Positions 31,761 to 44,760 are shown, counted from the first letter of the stretch. The stretch: 64,000 bases of DNA from Rhynchospora pubera (GCA_028095005.1 CM051462.1:83525846-83589845), one strand, 5' to 3'. Translations and numbers: made by a program. Notes: generated by a model from the letters alone, not told the origin.

Positions 31761-34700
31761 TGTCTCGCACTTTTTCAGTCCGACCACGGAAGATCAGATA
31801 GTCCTCTATGGGGCGAAGAAAATGCGGATCAGATACCCCTCGAGCATCTTGAGACCCGTCGTTACTGCCCATTCCAAACGAGCGAAGGGCACTAATGCGG
31901 TTCTAAGTACCTCGAGAGTTGATTGTTTGTCGTAGGTCCTTTTTTTCCAGTAGGCGCAAGCCCCTACTGTTAATTACCTCCGGACTCAGTTACGAACTGA
32001 GCTAGGAGCACCTCTAAATCGGGATAATCAAAGTTTAGATGTCATAGGTGGCTGAAGTCCATTTTAAATAAAAAAGGATAGTGTCTTGTATCTTGATAGG
32101 GAGTTTCAGGGTAGAAGAAAACAATGCAGAAAGGCAGCCATTTTAACAGAGCCATGCAAACATGAATGATGTGGTTTAGTTCTTTATTTTCACATTTTAA
32201 GACATTTAGGTTGCTTTTACTTTGCTGTGTCAGGCCTAGTGCCGTCGCAGAGATTTTTTTTTGAGTTCGACACTAGGAAAATTGGTATCCTAGATCGATC
32301 CTCAATCGTTTGGGGATTTAGAGGTTTTGGGATTTCGTTCAAGTCTTGAGTACAGATGCACTATGCCTTCTCTTGACAGGAACTTGGGTGATGACCACTG
32401 ATTGACTTTTCTTCTGGTCATCCGGGCATCAGGTTTCAGTCTACTTCTGGTCAAACATGCTGTGAACTTGTAGAAACAGGCTGTTAGATTTGAGTCCAAC
32501 GCTAGAAAATAGGGTGTTCTAGGTCAGTTCTCAATCGTTTTGAGGAACTTAGGGATTTTGTTGGGATTTTCGTTCAAGTCGCGAGTACAGATGCGCTATG
32601 CCTTCTCTTGACAGGAACTTCAGTGATAATTCAGAATTGACTTTTCCTTTATCTCACTCTGAATATCGGGAGGGTGTCTCCTTCAGGGCGAAACGCGATG
32701 CAGTCTTGAAGGGACGAACTTTTGACTTTTAAGACTTTATGTCACTTTAGACTTTGTGTCTTTTGAGTCACCTTTAGGCTTTGTGCCTTTTTCAGACTTT
32801 GTGTCATTTAGACTTTGTGTCATTTTCAGACTTTGTGTCATTTAGACTTTGTATCATTTTTAGACTTTGTGACATTTTCAGACTTTGTGTCATTTTTAGA
32901 CTTTGTGTCATTTTTAGACTTTGTGTCATTTTTAGACTTTGTGTCATTTTCAGATTTTGTGTCATTTTTAGACTTTGTGTCATTTTTAGACTTTGTGTCA
33001 TTTTGACTTTGTGTCAGTTTCAGGTTTGGACTTTTAATTTTCACTTCGGGATTTTGGACTTTTGAGTTTAGACTTTTAAATTTGTACTTTTAAACTTATC
33101 TTTGACCTTCTTTGTGATTTCGATTTTGTTTGCAAATTTTAATGCTTGACTGTGCCTGTTGTTCAAAACAAGGAATGTCAGATGTACCTGCTGTCCAGAA
33201 CATAAGATGTTCAAATGTACCTGCTGTCCAGAATATAGAATATTCAAAATGATTTTCTTTTTTTTTTATTTTCTTTTTTTTCTCTTTTTTTTTATTTAAC
33301 CGTATAAATATAAATTTATTATTATTAATTTTAAAATATTTTTACTTTGGTGTTTTAGCATAACTTAACACATCAAAATATTCCTCATATTTTTCTTGAC
33401 ATTTTGATATTTTATGAGAATTTTTCTGACAATCTAGCTATTTTTAATGCATTTTTGAAGTTTTTCCGTGGTGCATAATTTTCTGATTGGTTGTACTTGC
33501 TGTTTTATGCTATGCTTGTCGGGGATTCGTTTCACGTTGGTCGCCACAGAAGACCAAGGCGTTGTGGATTCGACTTGGTCGAGTCGCTTGGTCCGTATCT
33601 GCGTCGTCGTGCCGAGCGAACCAGAGCCGAATTGTCCTCCTGGACCCCATCAGTCAGTGGGGTGTGCCGATACTCCAAGTCTGGCCAAGATTTTCCTCGT
33701 TTTGATCTTCTTCCCTCCTCCTTTTCTATTGACTCGACGGACGAGGGGGGGTTGACCTGGCGTCTCAGTTCACCTCTTGATCCGTGGTTAGATTGGTGAG
33801 AGACGTCTACCCTTCCTCTATATGATAGCCTTTTCAATTTTAGGTTTTCCCTGCCCAATTGATTGTGCTTCGCTCTTATCCCACTCGGTGACCTAGCACT
33901 GGATTGATAAGGCATTCCTTGGATGTTTGATAGCAAATTCTGGCTGGGGATTGCTCATCAAGCATTGCAAGTATCTTATGAAGTCAGTGGCAACAACAAT
34001 TTCAACAGGGGTAACTCAATTTGGGTAGCAATCCAAGCCATGGGTTCGGTTCTTGGTCTGACATGATTTACAATTGGAATTCAGCTTTGACTAACAGCAT
34101 TCACTTCTAATTCAATAATGTGCCACAGTGTTACCCATGCTGGAGATGACTTACACATCATTGTAGGCATATGTTGGTTTGATTTTTGGGGCTTTGCTGG
34201 GTACTGTTTTTTTTTACTTTGGGTTTTAAAACAAACTGCTAATCACCTTATAACAAACAGCGAAAGACACCTCATCTCAATCTCACATTCATTCACATCT
34301 CATAATCAGTGAAGCTAAATACTGGAGATACCTTACCAAACAAATAACCACTGAAATTTATTCTTAGTAATACCAAAGTCACTTTATGATCTCAACAGAC
34401 CATTATATGAAAAGGTAATATTTTAAGGTGCTTATCAGGCCTCCTGTAAAAAGGTAATTATCTTATTATATTTTTATATATATATCTTTTGAACGCACCC
34501 TTCCTTTAAAAAAAGTCACAGAGATTAGACTTATGCAGAAGGAGTGTACCAACAAGGGTGCCAGTTATACATGTGTATATAAGTAGATTGTTTTGCAAGG
34601 TACAATAAAATCCCCCTTTTTTTATTAAGATTGTTAACACTAGGAGTATACTAAATGAAATACTTTCTAGAATATCATGACAAAGTGCTATTTTCTTTCT

Positions 34701-37700
34701 GAGGGGTAAAACAAAATTCTTAATACCCATCAGGCCTTTTCCCTTTTTTTTTTATGTTTTCAATTTAACCCTTGTTGTTTTGCATATTTTTTTTTTTACC
34801 CTTGACTTATATTACTATTACTTCTGCTAACTCAAAATGTCTTTTGTTAAACTATTAGAAGCATTTCAAAAAATGTGCAGGTTAAGGGCATGTTCCTATT
34901 TCCAAGTATGCGCTCTCAGGCAAGCATCCCTTGGTCACAGTCTCATGCCTCAAATAAAATTAGATTTTACTTCTCTTTTTTTTTTTATCAAAATAACTCT
35001 GATGATATACGTATCTAACAAAATAAACTCCATTTGCTGCATGCTAAAACCTTTCTAACATTAAAATATAGATTTCTCTTTTTTTTTTTACACACACACC
35101 CTTGGTTTTCTACTTTATTGCTTATTTTTTTAAAACCCTTTTTGCTCTATGCATAACTCAAGAAAAGGCCACCATTATTATTAGAACACAGCTAAGTGCA
35201 TGAGTGTGCGCTCTCAGGCAAGCACCCCTCATGCACAGGGCCACGTTCCTTTATAGGACTTTATTACTGTTATTTTTTTTTGACACTTCCAGGACTTCAA
35301 GGGACTCATGGACATAGGTGAGTGTGCGCTCTCTGGCAAGCACCCCTCACCCATATCCTTAAGCCCTAAGTGGATATGAATAAGAGATCTACATGAGGGT
35401 CCCCTTTGATAATTGATACTTCATTTCAAAAGAGACAAAATGACACAGAGATTAACACGAGCACCAGAAATAGAAATCAAGAGAAGCAAAACTTTTAGAA
35501 ATTAAACTTGGATATGGCACTGAGTACAGCAAGATCTCTACCTTTCCCTCTTAGAAATGGCTTTTACTTCTTTTTTGAATTAGATTACAAAGATAACTAA
35601 ACAAACTGGCAGAATTTCCACTTGTCCTCCTCTTTTCTTCTCTTTGCTTTGATCTTCTTTTATAGGCGAAATCCCTAGGGCTTTGCTTCATTCTTTCAAC
35701 ACATGGCATCATCTCCTGTCTTGGATTCGTGATGGAGGGGCTGGATGTAAAATGGGGCTGCCGCCATACTTTTACAATTCCAATTTCACCTATTTCTTTG
35801 CTACTTCTTTTCACCAATCAATAATATCATGCCACTTGGCATTTGCAACTTTTACCTCTTCCTACAGTGTGCTTGGAGGAGGAGTTATACTTTCTTTGGC
35901 GCCAGATGTACTACCTCTCATCCAATGGTTCATGAGTCGATGAGGGGCTGTGATTTGCATAGGGTGGGGCTCTTCTTTGGTGCATAACTGTTGCTCTAGG
36001 GGTATAGGCCTGGTACATCAGTTCTTTACTTTTATCTATATAATTTTTTATTTAACCAGAGGCTCCCTTGGTGAGTAACACATCCTTTTCAACATTTACT
36101 AACCTCCTTCCCCTCCCTCTTTATCACTGTATGACAGGTGGGGGCCATACCCAGGAAAAATAAGCGCCTTCTTCTATTTACCTGTGTTTGCAAGAAGGGG
36201 TACAGTACCAATATGTGATGTCCCTTTCCCAATCGTTATGGTCATTCCAGCATTTGAGGCTCTCCCTTTTTTTTAATTAAATTTGTTGTCATTCCATTGC
36301 AATTACAATCCATGTCCTTTGTGTAATATAACCCCTTTTAAACACTTTTCCATATAATTAAACTCCTCATTATTTGGGGCAGTTTTACACGTGGCAGTTC
36401 TGGATAGGGTATGGAGGGTATAATTGGGATTTAAAGAGTCTAGATACGTGTTTTATGAGCTTCATTCTTTTGTCCTTTTCCCTTAATTCCTGATTTGCCC
36501 TCTTACAGCACACATGAGATGCTTTCAGGTGCCAAATAATGTCTGTTGATTACATCCATGCCCTTGATGTACAATCTCACTTCTACTGATCTCATCCAAC
36601 CATCCATCACATTCTTTCTTTTCCCTGTGTACAGATGAATGGCTAGCGATGTGTTCATTAAAGGAGAGGGAACTTACGGTGCTGCATCTCATTTTATCCC
36701 CTCAGTATGTCATTTAATGCACTGTACCATCTTCAGCAGGAGGAATGATCATCTAAGCATCAACGGTTGGGAATTTGGGTTGGCTGGGGAAATCCTTCCC
36801 TCTTCAATTACACTTCTGGCTTTATGGTACGCTGTGCTGGCAGGCCTAGACCCTCTTTTTCAGTGCATAGACTAGGGTAGGAATTCCTCTTCTCCATTCA
36901 ATTTCCCTCACACTACTTCATTTCACTGGCCGTCTCCAGTGTAAGTGTAAACATCTTTTTCTCTTATACTTTTCACTCCTTATTACATGAGCGTTTTGGT
37001 TGTAAAACAGTAAGAAGCCACCCCAACCAAGCAGTTAGTGCAACGCCATTCTCTATTACTTGCCTCTCACACCCTTGGAGTTTTTCGCCATGGCCATGGA
37101 TGTCATCACCTCTGTTGTCGCCAATTGACCCAAAATTGCTCAGCCTTCCCCTTCTATAGGCTTAACGAGACCTTCCTGGGTATATTTCTCAGCCAATTCC
37201 TCATTTATTTAGTGGAATTTCATATACATTTGTGCTAACTGCTAATCCTTTCCCTTTTAGTTATCGCACAACCTGGGCACCATTCCTTATCGAGTCTGGT
37301 ATCGTTGCGTAGGTGGTGTCATCGCCTCTGTGCTGGTGAGGTCAGTTGGGACTGAAGCGGTGCAGAACGACGGCGAACTCTCTCCTCACGCCGGTGTACG
37401 AAGCTTGTCAGAGGTAGTACTGTTCCATCCTTTTCCTTTCTCTTTTCTTCCTTTTTTTTTTAAACGGAAATGTGTGGGACCCATATTATTGACCAATCAG
37501 GAAATCCAATTAGATGTTTTAATTCCAGACCCAGATCCGTCCGTTGATTTTGGATAATATAGTGAGGATTTATCAGGACCGTCAGATTTGATGGGGATTT
37601 CCGAATTGAACTGGGCCAGTGTGCCATTCAAATGGGCTTTTAATTTCGGCCCAAGATGGATCTTTAATATAAGTTTAAAGGCCCATCCGCATTTTTGCTT

Positions 37701-38134
37701 TGTTCTTGGTGGGAGCTTGCCTCCATTTCCCTCAGCAATGGACTTGTCCATTTGTCAGAATTTTAGGGATAATTAGGCTGCCTTATTTTTAGAAAAATTG
37801 TTTGGTGCCCTTCCATAGGTCAATTTGACATGAAATTTTGCATGGTTTCTCATAAAAATATGAAGAATTTAGCTGCCACAAATTTTCTATTTTTTTAGGA
37901 CTCTGGTAATTAATTATAAGGATATCACAGGCGCATAATGGCATTCCTCGTAATTAATTTACCGTCCATTTTTAAGAATTTCTGTGTTTTCCTTTCATGC
38001 ATTATGACCGATTATCAGGGCTATTTTGTTGGGTCATTGGTTATGTGGATGGAATTTGATTATATGGTTTTGGATTTTGGTGATAAAATAGGGAATTGTT
38101 CAGGGTTTTACGCAGCAGAATTTAGAGGCAAACA
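31761..38134 (-). repeat. 5' LTR (right copy, 6374 bp)
   Basis: Direct repeat of 9214-15579, with identical ends and the same internal modules: the duplicated 'gagtacagatgc' block (32263-32650), the minisatellite (32733-33017) and the three GCGCTCTCAGGCAAGCA copies. As the upstream LTR it should drive Gag-Pol transcription towards lower coordinates. It carries the extra bases CCAGAGCCGAA near 33621, absent from the left copy. No protein-coding gene is supported inside. Confidence 0.96.
32733..33017. repeat. Minisatellite in the right LTR
   Basis: Same AGACTTTGTGTCATTTTT array as at 10186-10470. A few units differ between the two LTRs (for example GTATC near 32850 and GTGAC near 32870), so repeat units carry a visible share of the LTR divergence. 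Confidence 0.92.
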
Positions 38135-38139
38135 AATGT
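38135..38139. repeat. Target-site duplication AATGT, right copy
   Basis: Identical to 9209-9213 on the other side of the element. Confidence 0.95.
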
Positions 38140-38354
38140 TCATGCATGCTACTTGTTGTGAGATACGAAACACACAAGAAGTGAAACTCATATTGCAAAC
38201 CAGCTGTGAATATGTACCTGAATAAAAGGAAATAAAAGATTAGACGGGATCCTTGATGAATGCCGACTACAAATAATCTTGAGGATTCATCTGCACATGA
38301 AAAAAACAACAAAAATATTATTTCTAAACAACTGTGGAGTAATTATTATAGTGA
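38140..38354. other. Right flank of the insertion site
   Basis: Before insertion this stretch joined directly to sequence left of 9209. On the minus strand a short open segment (YIFTAGLQYEFHFLCVSYL, about 38155-38215) follows a TTTTATTCAG acceptor-like site and could be an upstream exon of the membrane-protein gene at 7402-9093. Its phase does not fit the next known exon, so I do not call it. Confidence 0.3.
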
Positions 38355-40163
38355 AAAATCACACAACTCTATAGTATCAGAGTTGTCATTTCATTACATG
38401 GTATCAGAGCTGTTATTTTGTTGAAAAATTTGTAGCATTAATATTTTTTTTTACAGAACATACACTGAGCTAAATATGACATTGGATTATATTCGCTTCT
38501 CCATTTTTCTGCTAATTAGTATGGCAAATTGGTATGTTTTATCTTTTTTAATATGTAGATCATACATTGCACTTTATTTTAATCTAATGTCGGATGATAG
38601 AATTAAAGATGTTTCTTGAATTAATAAAATTGCTTAATTAGAATATAATTATTAATTGTAGCGCTTTATAAGATAAACTTTTTTTTTGTTATACGTTTAA
38701 AACTATCCAGTACGTTAGTGACAACTATCACCAAAGCAATACCAATTAATCCACATTTCTTGTGGACTCGGTGACAATGTTGTTTTTCCTTATTAAACAT
38801 CATACTAAATGGGAACTAGCCAAATTCATTATGGGTTTGGTTGTTTTCGTGGTTGGAGTTGTGCTAGACTCAATTCATATTCCACGTTCTATCTTCAATG
38901 GGTAAGAATTTAAAAAAGTCACTTAGTACTCTATTTGAATTGCACATGTAAATCAAATTCTTGATTAATGTTTCAATTATATGTCTTAATAGGTTTTTGT
39001 AGGGTTAGCAGCTTCACTTCAATGCAGTAGTGCAATATTATGACAAGAAATCAGAAAGTGCGGTTGGGATCGCAGGAAAGATAAAAATGCTAGTGGTCGT
39101 TCTAATTTCTGTCTCTGAAATCATGTTGTGCAATTGGGATTTTGTCGTTTAAGAGCTCTATGTCTTGGCTCTCAACATGGCATAGATTTTAATTTTTTTT
39201 TAATTAATATGTGATTCTTGATTTCAATTGGGCTGTAGGTCATAGGGATAATTTCTGTAGTAGATCAAGTTGTTTACACCGGTCTCCTGAGATGGCGTAT
39301 CATAAAAATGGGAAGCATTAATTGCAACTTGGGAAATTTGCTCTCTTCGGGATTGGAGAATGTACAACATAGGCACTTCATGTCTTTCAAGGAAAAAATC
39401 AGAAAGTTTTTTTTGTTTGGAATCAAATAAAAAGCATCATGAGGCACCAGTACACGTGGCAAATAATCAACCAAATAATCCGGCTCATGAGAACCCATAA
39501 CCTGGGGCACTAGATCAAGAGGATGGGGAAATAGAACTTGCACAATATTGAATCCACGTGGCAGATGATCTACAAGAAAATTCGACTACCGATGACCCAC
39601 AACATGAAGAAACAGTCCAAAATGTAGAAGTGTGTTTGCAAATTTATAATTCCAATGTTGTGTTTTTTCTTTATGATGTTAAATTCCAATGTGTGCAACA
39701 TAATTTTGGTTGGTTGAGCAGAAAGAGACAATTCCACAAGGGTCCCAGTTACCATACAAATATTTTCATGACATAAACAAATTTAGTGGAAAAATGGAGT
39801 GCTCCATTCATTAAAAGAAAACCGGCCTAATAATAATTTTATTTTTACGTTGCTTAAAAATATTTAATTATTTCTGGCTATAACATCAAAACTGTAATTT
39901 CTTTACACGGTATGAAAGTTGTTATTTGTCAACATATTGCATCAATTTTTGAATAACAGATAATTTATTTTAGTGAATTTTGACATTTCTAATTGACATC
40001 GTGCATCAACAACAATTAATTAAGACATAGAAATAATTTCACACATATGTTCAATTTGTATTTCACGTAATTATTTATATGAAAAACTTTTGAACTTGTG
40101 GAAATTTGTTTTGACATAGTCTTAAATTGTACACATAACATGTGACAATATTTATTATATAAT
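38355..40163 (+). pseudogene. Membrane-protein gene relic, copy A
   Basis: Plus-strand relic of the family seen at 7402-9093. The exon-2-like part (about 38710-38905) contains TFLVDSVTMLFFLIKHHTKW and LVVFVVGVVLDSIHI. The exon-3-like part (about 38995-39185) contains SESAVGIAGKIKMLVVVLIS and NWDFVV followed by a stop, then ELYVLALNMA and another stop. An exon-4-like part follows near 39238. Stops (a TAA near 38742 and the two in exon 3) make it non-functional. It is almost identical to 41859-43660. The rest of the interval is AT-rich and non-coding. Confidence 0.7.
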
Positions 40164-40554
40164 TTTATTCATGTTATACAAAATTTACCAACATAGTTTA
40201 GAACAAAAATGAAAATCCATCTATTCAAAATGATCCAAGAATTCTTACTTGATTTCTTATTTTTTAAAATATATTGAGATATTTGTTTTGCAAAATAAAC
40301 CATTAACAACACAATCATACTAGAAAATAATTCAATCAACACAAAAATTCTGAAATATTTTAAAAAATTTATTTCTTTTAATCAGTTTAAAGTTATTTAA
40401 CAAATATAGAGTATGACAATAAAATCTTATGCAGTCATCAATTATAAGTAAAAACAACTCAGTCACATAGATTACGATAAAGTTAGTTAAACTAATATAA
40501 CTCTGATATATCATTAATTAAATGTACTTGTTGTCAATTAGTTATAACTTATCA
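40164..40554. other. AT-rich spacer
   Basis: Very AT-rich; ORFs are short and show no family features. I see nothing else here. Confidence 0.5.
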
Positions 40555-40805
40555 CCTCTACAACTGCACCATTATGTGTGGATTTAAGAAACTTAATTTT
40601 CCAAGTATGATGTATATGAGATTTAAAGATGCAGAGTACGTCTCAAATATCAAATAGTCCAACTTAGGCATAGGGTACGTAGAAAAGACAAGTCCACCCA
40701 AATTAGTCGGAGTCAACATATACGTTAACATTTTCACAATTATGCCCACTTCACTCTTTGTTGTGCTGTCATAATGCTGAACAACAAGATTGACTCCAAA
40801 ATTTG
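40555..40805 (-). pseudogene. Membrane-protein gene relic on the opposite strand (exon 3)
   Basis: The minus-strand frame gives FGVNLVVQHYDSTTKSEVGI, then NLGGLVFSTYPMPKLDYLIF and ETYSASLNLIYIIL. These align with exon 3 of 7402-9093 (INLGGFVYSAYGEEFKWDYL, EVYSASLYFGYM). There is no stop within the exon, but no matching exon 4 or exon 2 in phase was found beside it. It shows that copies lie in both orientations. Confidence 0.6.
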
Positions 40806-40841
40806 ATAAGTATAATTAAAATACATTTCTATGTAAAAGAT

Positions 40842-41858
40842 TAAAATGTTATCTAATGATGATTGAATTGCAAAAGGAAAAGGAGTCAGGGCTTAGGAAG
40901 GTAGCGCGGTGGAAGAAATAAGCAATGACGTCTAGCGCACCACCAATTAGATAGACTCAGTAGAGAGCTAGTCAAATCATGTAACTCAATAATATCAGAA
41001 CTGTCATTTCTTTAAATGGTATCAGAGCTGTTATTTGTTGACAAATTTGTAATATAAAATTTGGCATTAATATATTTTTGCAGTACACGTACTAACTTAA
41101 ATATGACATTAGATACTATTCGCTTCCCAATGTTCTTAGTAATTAGTGAGGTAAATTGGTACGTTTTATCTCTTTTTATATATAGATCATACATTGCACT
41201 TTTTTTTTAATCTAATATCGAAAATTAGAATTAAAGATACTTTCTTAATTAATAAAATTTTTAAATTAGAATATTATTATTAATTATAGAGATTTATAAA
41301 ATATATATATTTTTATAGATTTATAGCTAGTCAGTACGTTAGTGAGAACTATTACCAAATCAATACCAATTTGTCTAATTTTCTTGTGGGCTCAGTGACA
41401 ATGATGGTTTTCCTCGTTAAACATCATACTAAATGAAAACTAGCCAAAATCATTATGGCTTTGGTTGTTTTCGTGGTTGAAACTATTCTAGACTCAATTA
41501 CATATTTCACGTTCTATCATCAATGGATAAGAATTAAAAAAATTCACTTAGTACTCCATTTGAATTGCACAAGTAAATGAAATTCTTGATTAATTAATGT
41601 TTCAATTGCAGGTCTTAATAAGTTTTGTAGGGTTAGTAGTTTCACTCAATACAGTAGTGTAATATTATGGCCATAAGTCAAAAAATGCAGTTGGAATCGT
41701 AGAAAAGGCGAGAACGCGAGTGGCCGTTTTAATTTCTGTCTCTGGAATCGTGTTGTGCAAGTGGGACTATGTCATTTATGAACTTTATGTCTCGGCTCTC
41801 AACTTGGCGTATATTGGATGTGGACTAGGTGAAGTTTTTTCTAAAGGTGCAATCGTAA
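40842..41858 (+). pseudogene. Membrane-protein gene relic, copy B
   Basis: The start resembles 7195-7440, with an unrelated roughly 45-base insertion near 40870-40915. The exon-2-like part (about 41330-41525) reads YVSENYYQINTNLSNFLVGS, then MMVFLVKHHTK, a stop and KLAKIIMALVVFVV. The exon-3-like part (41620-41858) reads NAVGIVEKARTRVAVLISVS, KWDYVIYELYVSALNLAYIG and GLGEVFSKGAIVKI. A stop near 41665 and the TGA near 41440 inactivate it. It is cut abruptly at 41858, where a second copy of A begins. Confidence 0.7.
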
Positions 41859-43660
41859 AAATCACATAACTCTATAGTATCAGAGCTGTCATTTCATTAC
41901 ATGGTATCAGAGCTGTTATTTTGTTGAAAAATTTGTAGCATTAATATTTTTTTTTACAGAACATACACTGAGCTAAATATGACATTGGATTATATTCGCT
42001 TCTCCATTTTTCTGCTAATTAGTATGTCAAATTGGTATGTTTTATCTTTTTTAATATGTAGATCATACATTGCATTTTATTTTAATCTAATGTCGGATGA
42101 TAGAATTAAAGATGTTTCTTGAATTAATAAAATTGCTTAATTAGAATATAATTATTAATTGTAGCGCTTTATAAGATAACTTTTTTTTTGTTATACATTT
42201 AAAACTATCCAGTACGTTAGTGACAACTATTACCAAAGCAATACCAATTAATCCACATTTCTTGTGGACTCGGTGACAATGTTGTTTTTCCTTATTAAAC
42301 ATCATACTAAATGGGAACTAGCCAAATTCATTATGGGTTTGGTTGTTTTCGTGGTTGGAGTTGTGCTAGACTCAATTCATATTCCACGTTCTATCTTCAA
42401 TGGGTAAGAATTTAAAAAAAGTCACTTAGTACTCTATTTGAATTGCACATGTAAATCAAATTCTTGATTAATGTTTCAATTATATGTCTTAATAGGTTTT
42501 TGTAGGGTTAGCAGCTTCACTTCAATGCAGTAGTGCAATATTATGACAAGAAGTCAGAAAGTGCGGTTGGGATCGCAGGAAAGATAAAAATGCTAGTGGT
42601 CGTTCTAATTTCTGTCTCTGAAATCATGTTGTGCAATTGGGATTTTGTCGTTTAAGAACTCTATGTCTTGGCTCTCAACATGGCATAGATTTTAGTTTTT
42701 TTTTGAATTAATATGCGATCCTTGATTTCAATTGGGCTGTAGGTCATAGGGATAATTTTTGTAGTAGATCAAGTTGTTTACAACGGTCTCCTGAGATGGC
42801 GTATTATAAAAATGGGAAGCATTAATTGCAGCTTGGGAAATTTGCTCTCTTCGGGATTGGAGAATGTACAACATAGGCACTTCATGTCTTTCAAGGAAAA
42901 AATCAGAAAGTTTTTTTTGTTTGGAATCAAATAAAAAGCATCATGAGGCACCAGTACACGTGGCAAATAATCAACCAAATGATCCGGCTCATGAGAACCC
43001 ATAACCTGGGGCACTAGATCAAGAGGATGGGGAAATAGAACTTGCACAATATTGAATCCACGCGGCAGATGATCTACAAGAAAATTCGGCTACTGATGAC
43101 CCACAACATGAAGAAACAGTCCAAAATGTAGAAGTGTGTTTGCAAATTTATAATTCCAATGTTGTGTTTTTTCTTTATGATGTTAAATTCTAATGTGTGC
43201 AACATAATTTTGGTTGGTTGAGCAGAAAGAGACAATTCCACAAGGGTCCCAGTTACCATACAAATATTTTCATGACATAAACAAAATTAGTGGAAAAATG
43301 GAGTGCTCCATCATTAAAAGAAAACCGGCCAAATAATAATTTTATTTTTACGTTGCTTAAAAATATTTAATTATTTCTGGGTATAACATCAAAACTGTAA
43401 TTTCTTTACACGGTATCAAAGTTGTTATTTGTCAACATATTGCATCAATTTTCAATAACAGATGATTTATTTTAGTGAATTTTGACATTTCTAATTGACA
43501 TGGTGCATCAACAACAATTAATTAAGACATAGAAATAATTTCACACATATGTTTTATTTGTATTTCACGTAATTATTTATATGAAAAACTTTTGAACTTG
43601 TGGAAATTTGTTTTGACATAGTCTTAAATTGTGCACATAACATATGACAATATTTATTAA
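41859..43660 (+). pseudogene. Membrane-protein gene relic, copy A' (near-identical duplicate of copy A)
   Basis: Matches 38355-40163 base for base with few differences (for example AAGTCAG for AAATCAG near 42551, and an ACTCTATG for GCTCTATG change near 42658). The same inactivating stops are present in both, so duplication happened after the gene died. It begins exactly where copy B is interrupted. Confidence 0.8.
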
Positions 43661-44066
43661 AAATTATATGCATATCATAATAGTTAAATTTAACACCTAC
43701 ACTTTACAATACATTATTACAATAGACAAATCTCATTATACTTAATATTGGATCAAGTCTGTCGGAGTTTATATGACAAACATATGTTCATAATAGTGAT
43801 TCTATACTAGCACGTAATGAATTGTGTGGTTATATTTCTCTAAAATACCATTATAATGCATCTATATTTTACTAATTTTTACTATTATAGTCACCATAAT
43901 AATTAAAAGGCCAAAAATAAATACAGTTTTAACTAATATTACTATATACCAATGAACACCGCTATAGCGGCATTTTTAGTTTCGCACCATAGCGGTCTAC
44001 CACGTCGTACCGCTATAGCGGGGCTATTGCGGTTCATAGCGCCGCTATTTAAATCACTGATTACAG
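43661..44066. other. Spacer with CCGCTATAGCGG palindromes
   Basis: AT-rich until 43950, then a GC-richer patch (43955-44050) with the perfect 12-base palindrome CCGCTATAGCGG at 43959-43970 and 44010-44021, plus related CATAGCGG and CTATTGCGG words between and after. No gene is seen. Confidence 0.6.
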
Positions 44067-44760
44067 GTCTTAATAAGTTTTGTAGGGTTAGTAGCTTCAC
44101 TCAATACAGTAGTGTAATATTATGGCCATAAGTCAAAAAATGCAGTTGGAATAGTAGAAAAGGCGAGAACGCTAGTGGCCGTTTTAATTTCTGTCTCTGG
44201 AATCGTGTTGTGCAAGTGGGACTATGTCATTTATGAACTTTATGTCTCGGCTCTCAACTTGGCGTATATTGGATGTGGACTAGGTGAAGTTTTTTCTAAA
44301 GGTGCAATCGTAAAAATTGTAAGTTGTTCTTACTAGATTAATATTGTTAATTAATGTTATATATATTTTGATTTTTTTTGTGAATTAATATGCAATTCTT
44401 CATTTCAATTGGGTTGTAGGTCATAGGGATAATTTCTGTGGTAGCTCAAGTTATTTACATTGGTCTCTTGGGATGACATATTATAAAAACGGAAAGTATT
44501 AATTGCAGCTAGGAGGCTTTGCTCTCTTTGGGATTGGAGAAAGTACAACATGACACTTCATGTCTTTCAAGGAAACAATTCGAAAGTATTTTTGTTTGGA
44601 ATCGGATGAAGAGTATCATGAGACACCGCTACACATGGCAGATAAACAATCAGAAGACCCAGTTCATGAGGACTCACAACCTGGCGCACTGGACCAAGAG
44701 GATGCAGGAGATAGAACTTGCACAATATTGAATCCACTTGACAGATAATCTACAAGAAGA
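44067..44760 (+). pseudogene. Membrane-protein gene relic, copy B' (3' part)
   Basis: 44067-44316 repeats 41613-41858 almost exactly (NAVGIVEKARTLVAVLISVS, KWDYVIYELYVSALNLAYIG). Unlike copy B, it continues through an intact GTAAGT donor into an intron and an exon-4-like segment near 44419 (VIGIISVVAQVIYIGLLG, then a stop). The tail to 44760 matches the ends of copies A and A' (GACTCACAACCTGG-like). It looks like the original downstream half of copy B. Confidence 0.65.

Larger units (their letters stand above)
9214..38134 (-). mobile_element. Giant Tat-lineage Ty3/gypsy LTR retrotransposon (28.9 kb)
   Basis: Two direct repeats of about 6.37 kb bound a 16.2-kb interior, with TG...CA ends and an AATGT target duplication. 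Gag-Pol lies on the minus strand, so the right repeat is the 5' LTR. Protease, reverse transcriptase, two RNase H domains and integrase occur in that order; the second RNase H is the hallmark of the Tat lineage (Ogre, Retand and relatives). Two plus-strand genes occupy 15715-21032, between pol and the 3' LTR. Only three nonsense codons were seen across the long frames (two TGA in the Gag region, one TAG in the PMD gene), and the LTRs are nearly identical, so insertion was recent. Ogre elements reach about 25 kb, so this is at the top of the known size range. Confidence 0.96.

Noticed and set aside
9214..38134. Reading the retrotransposon on the plus strand, with the PMD gene as Gag
   Set aside because: Gag-Pol, the primer-binding site and the polypurine tract all place the element on the minus strand.
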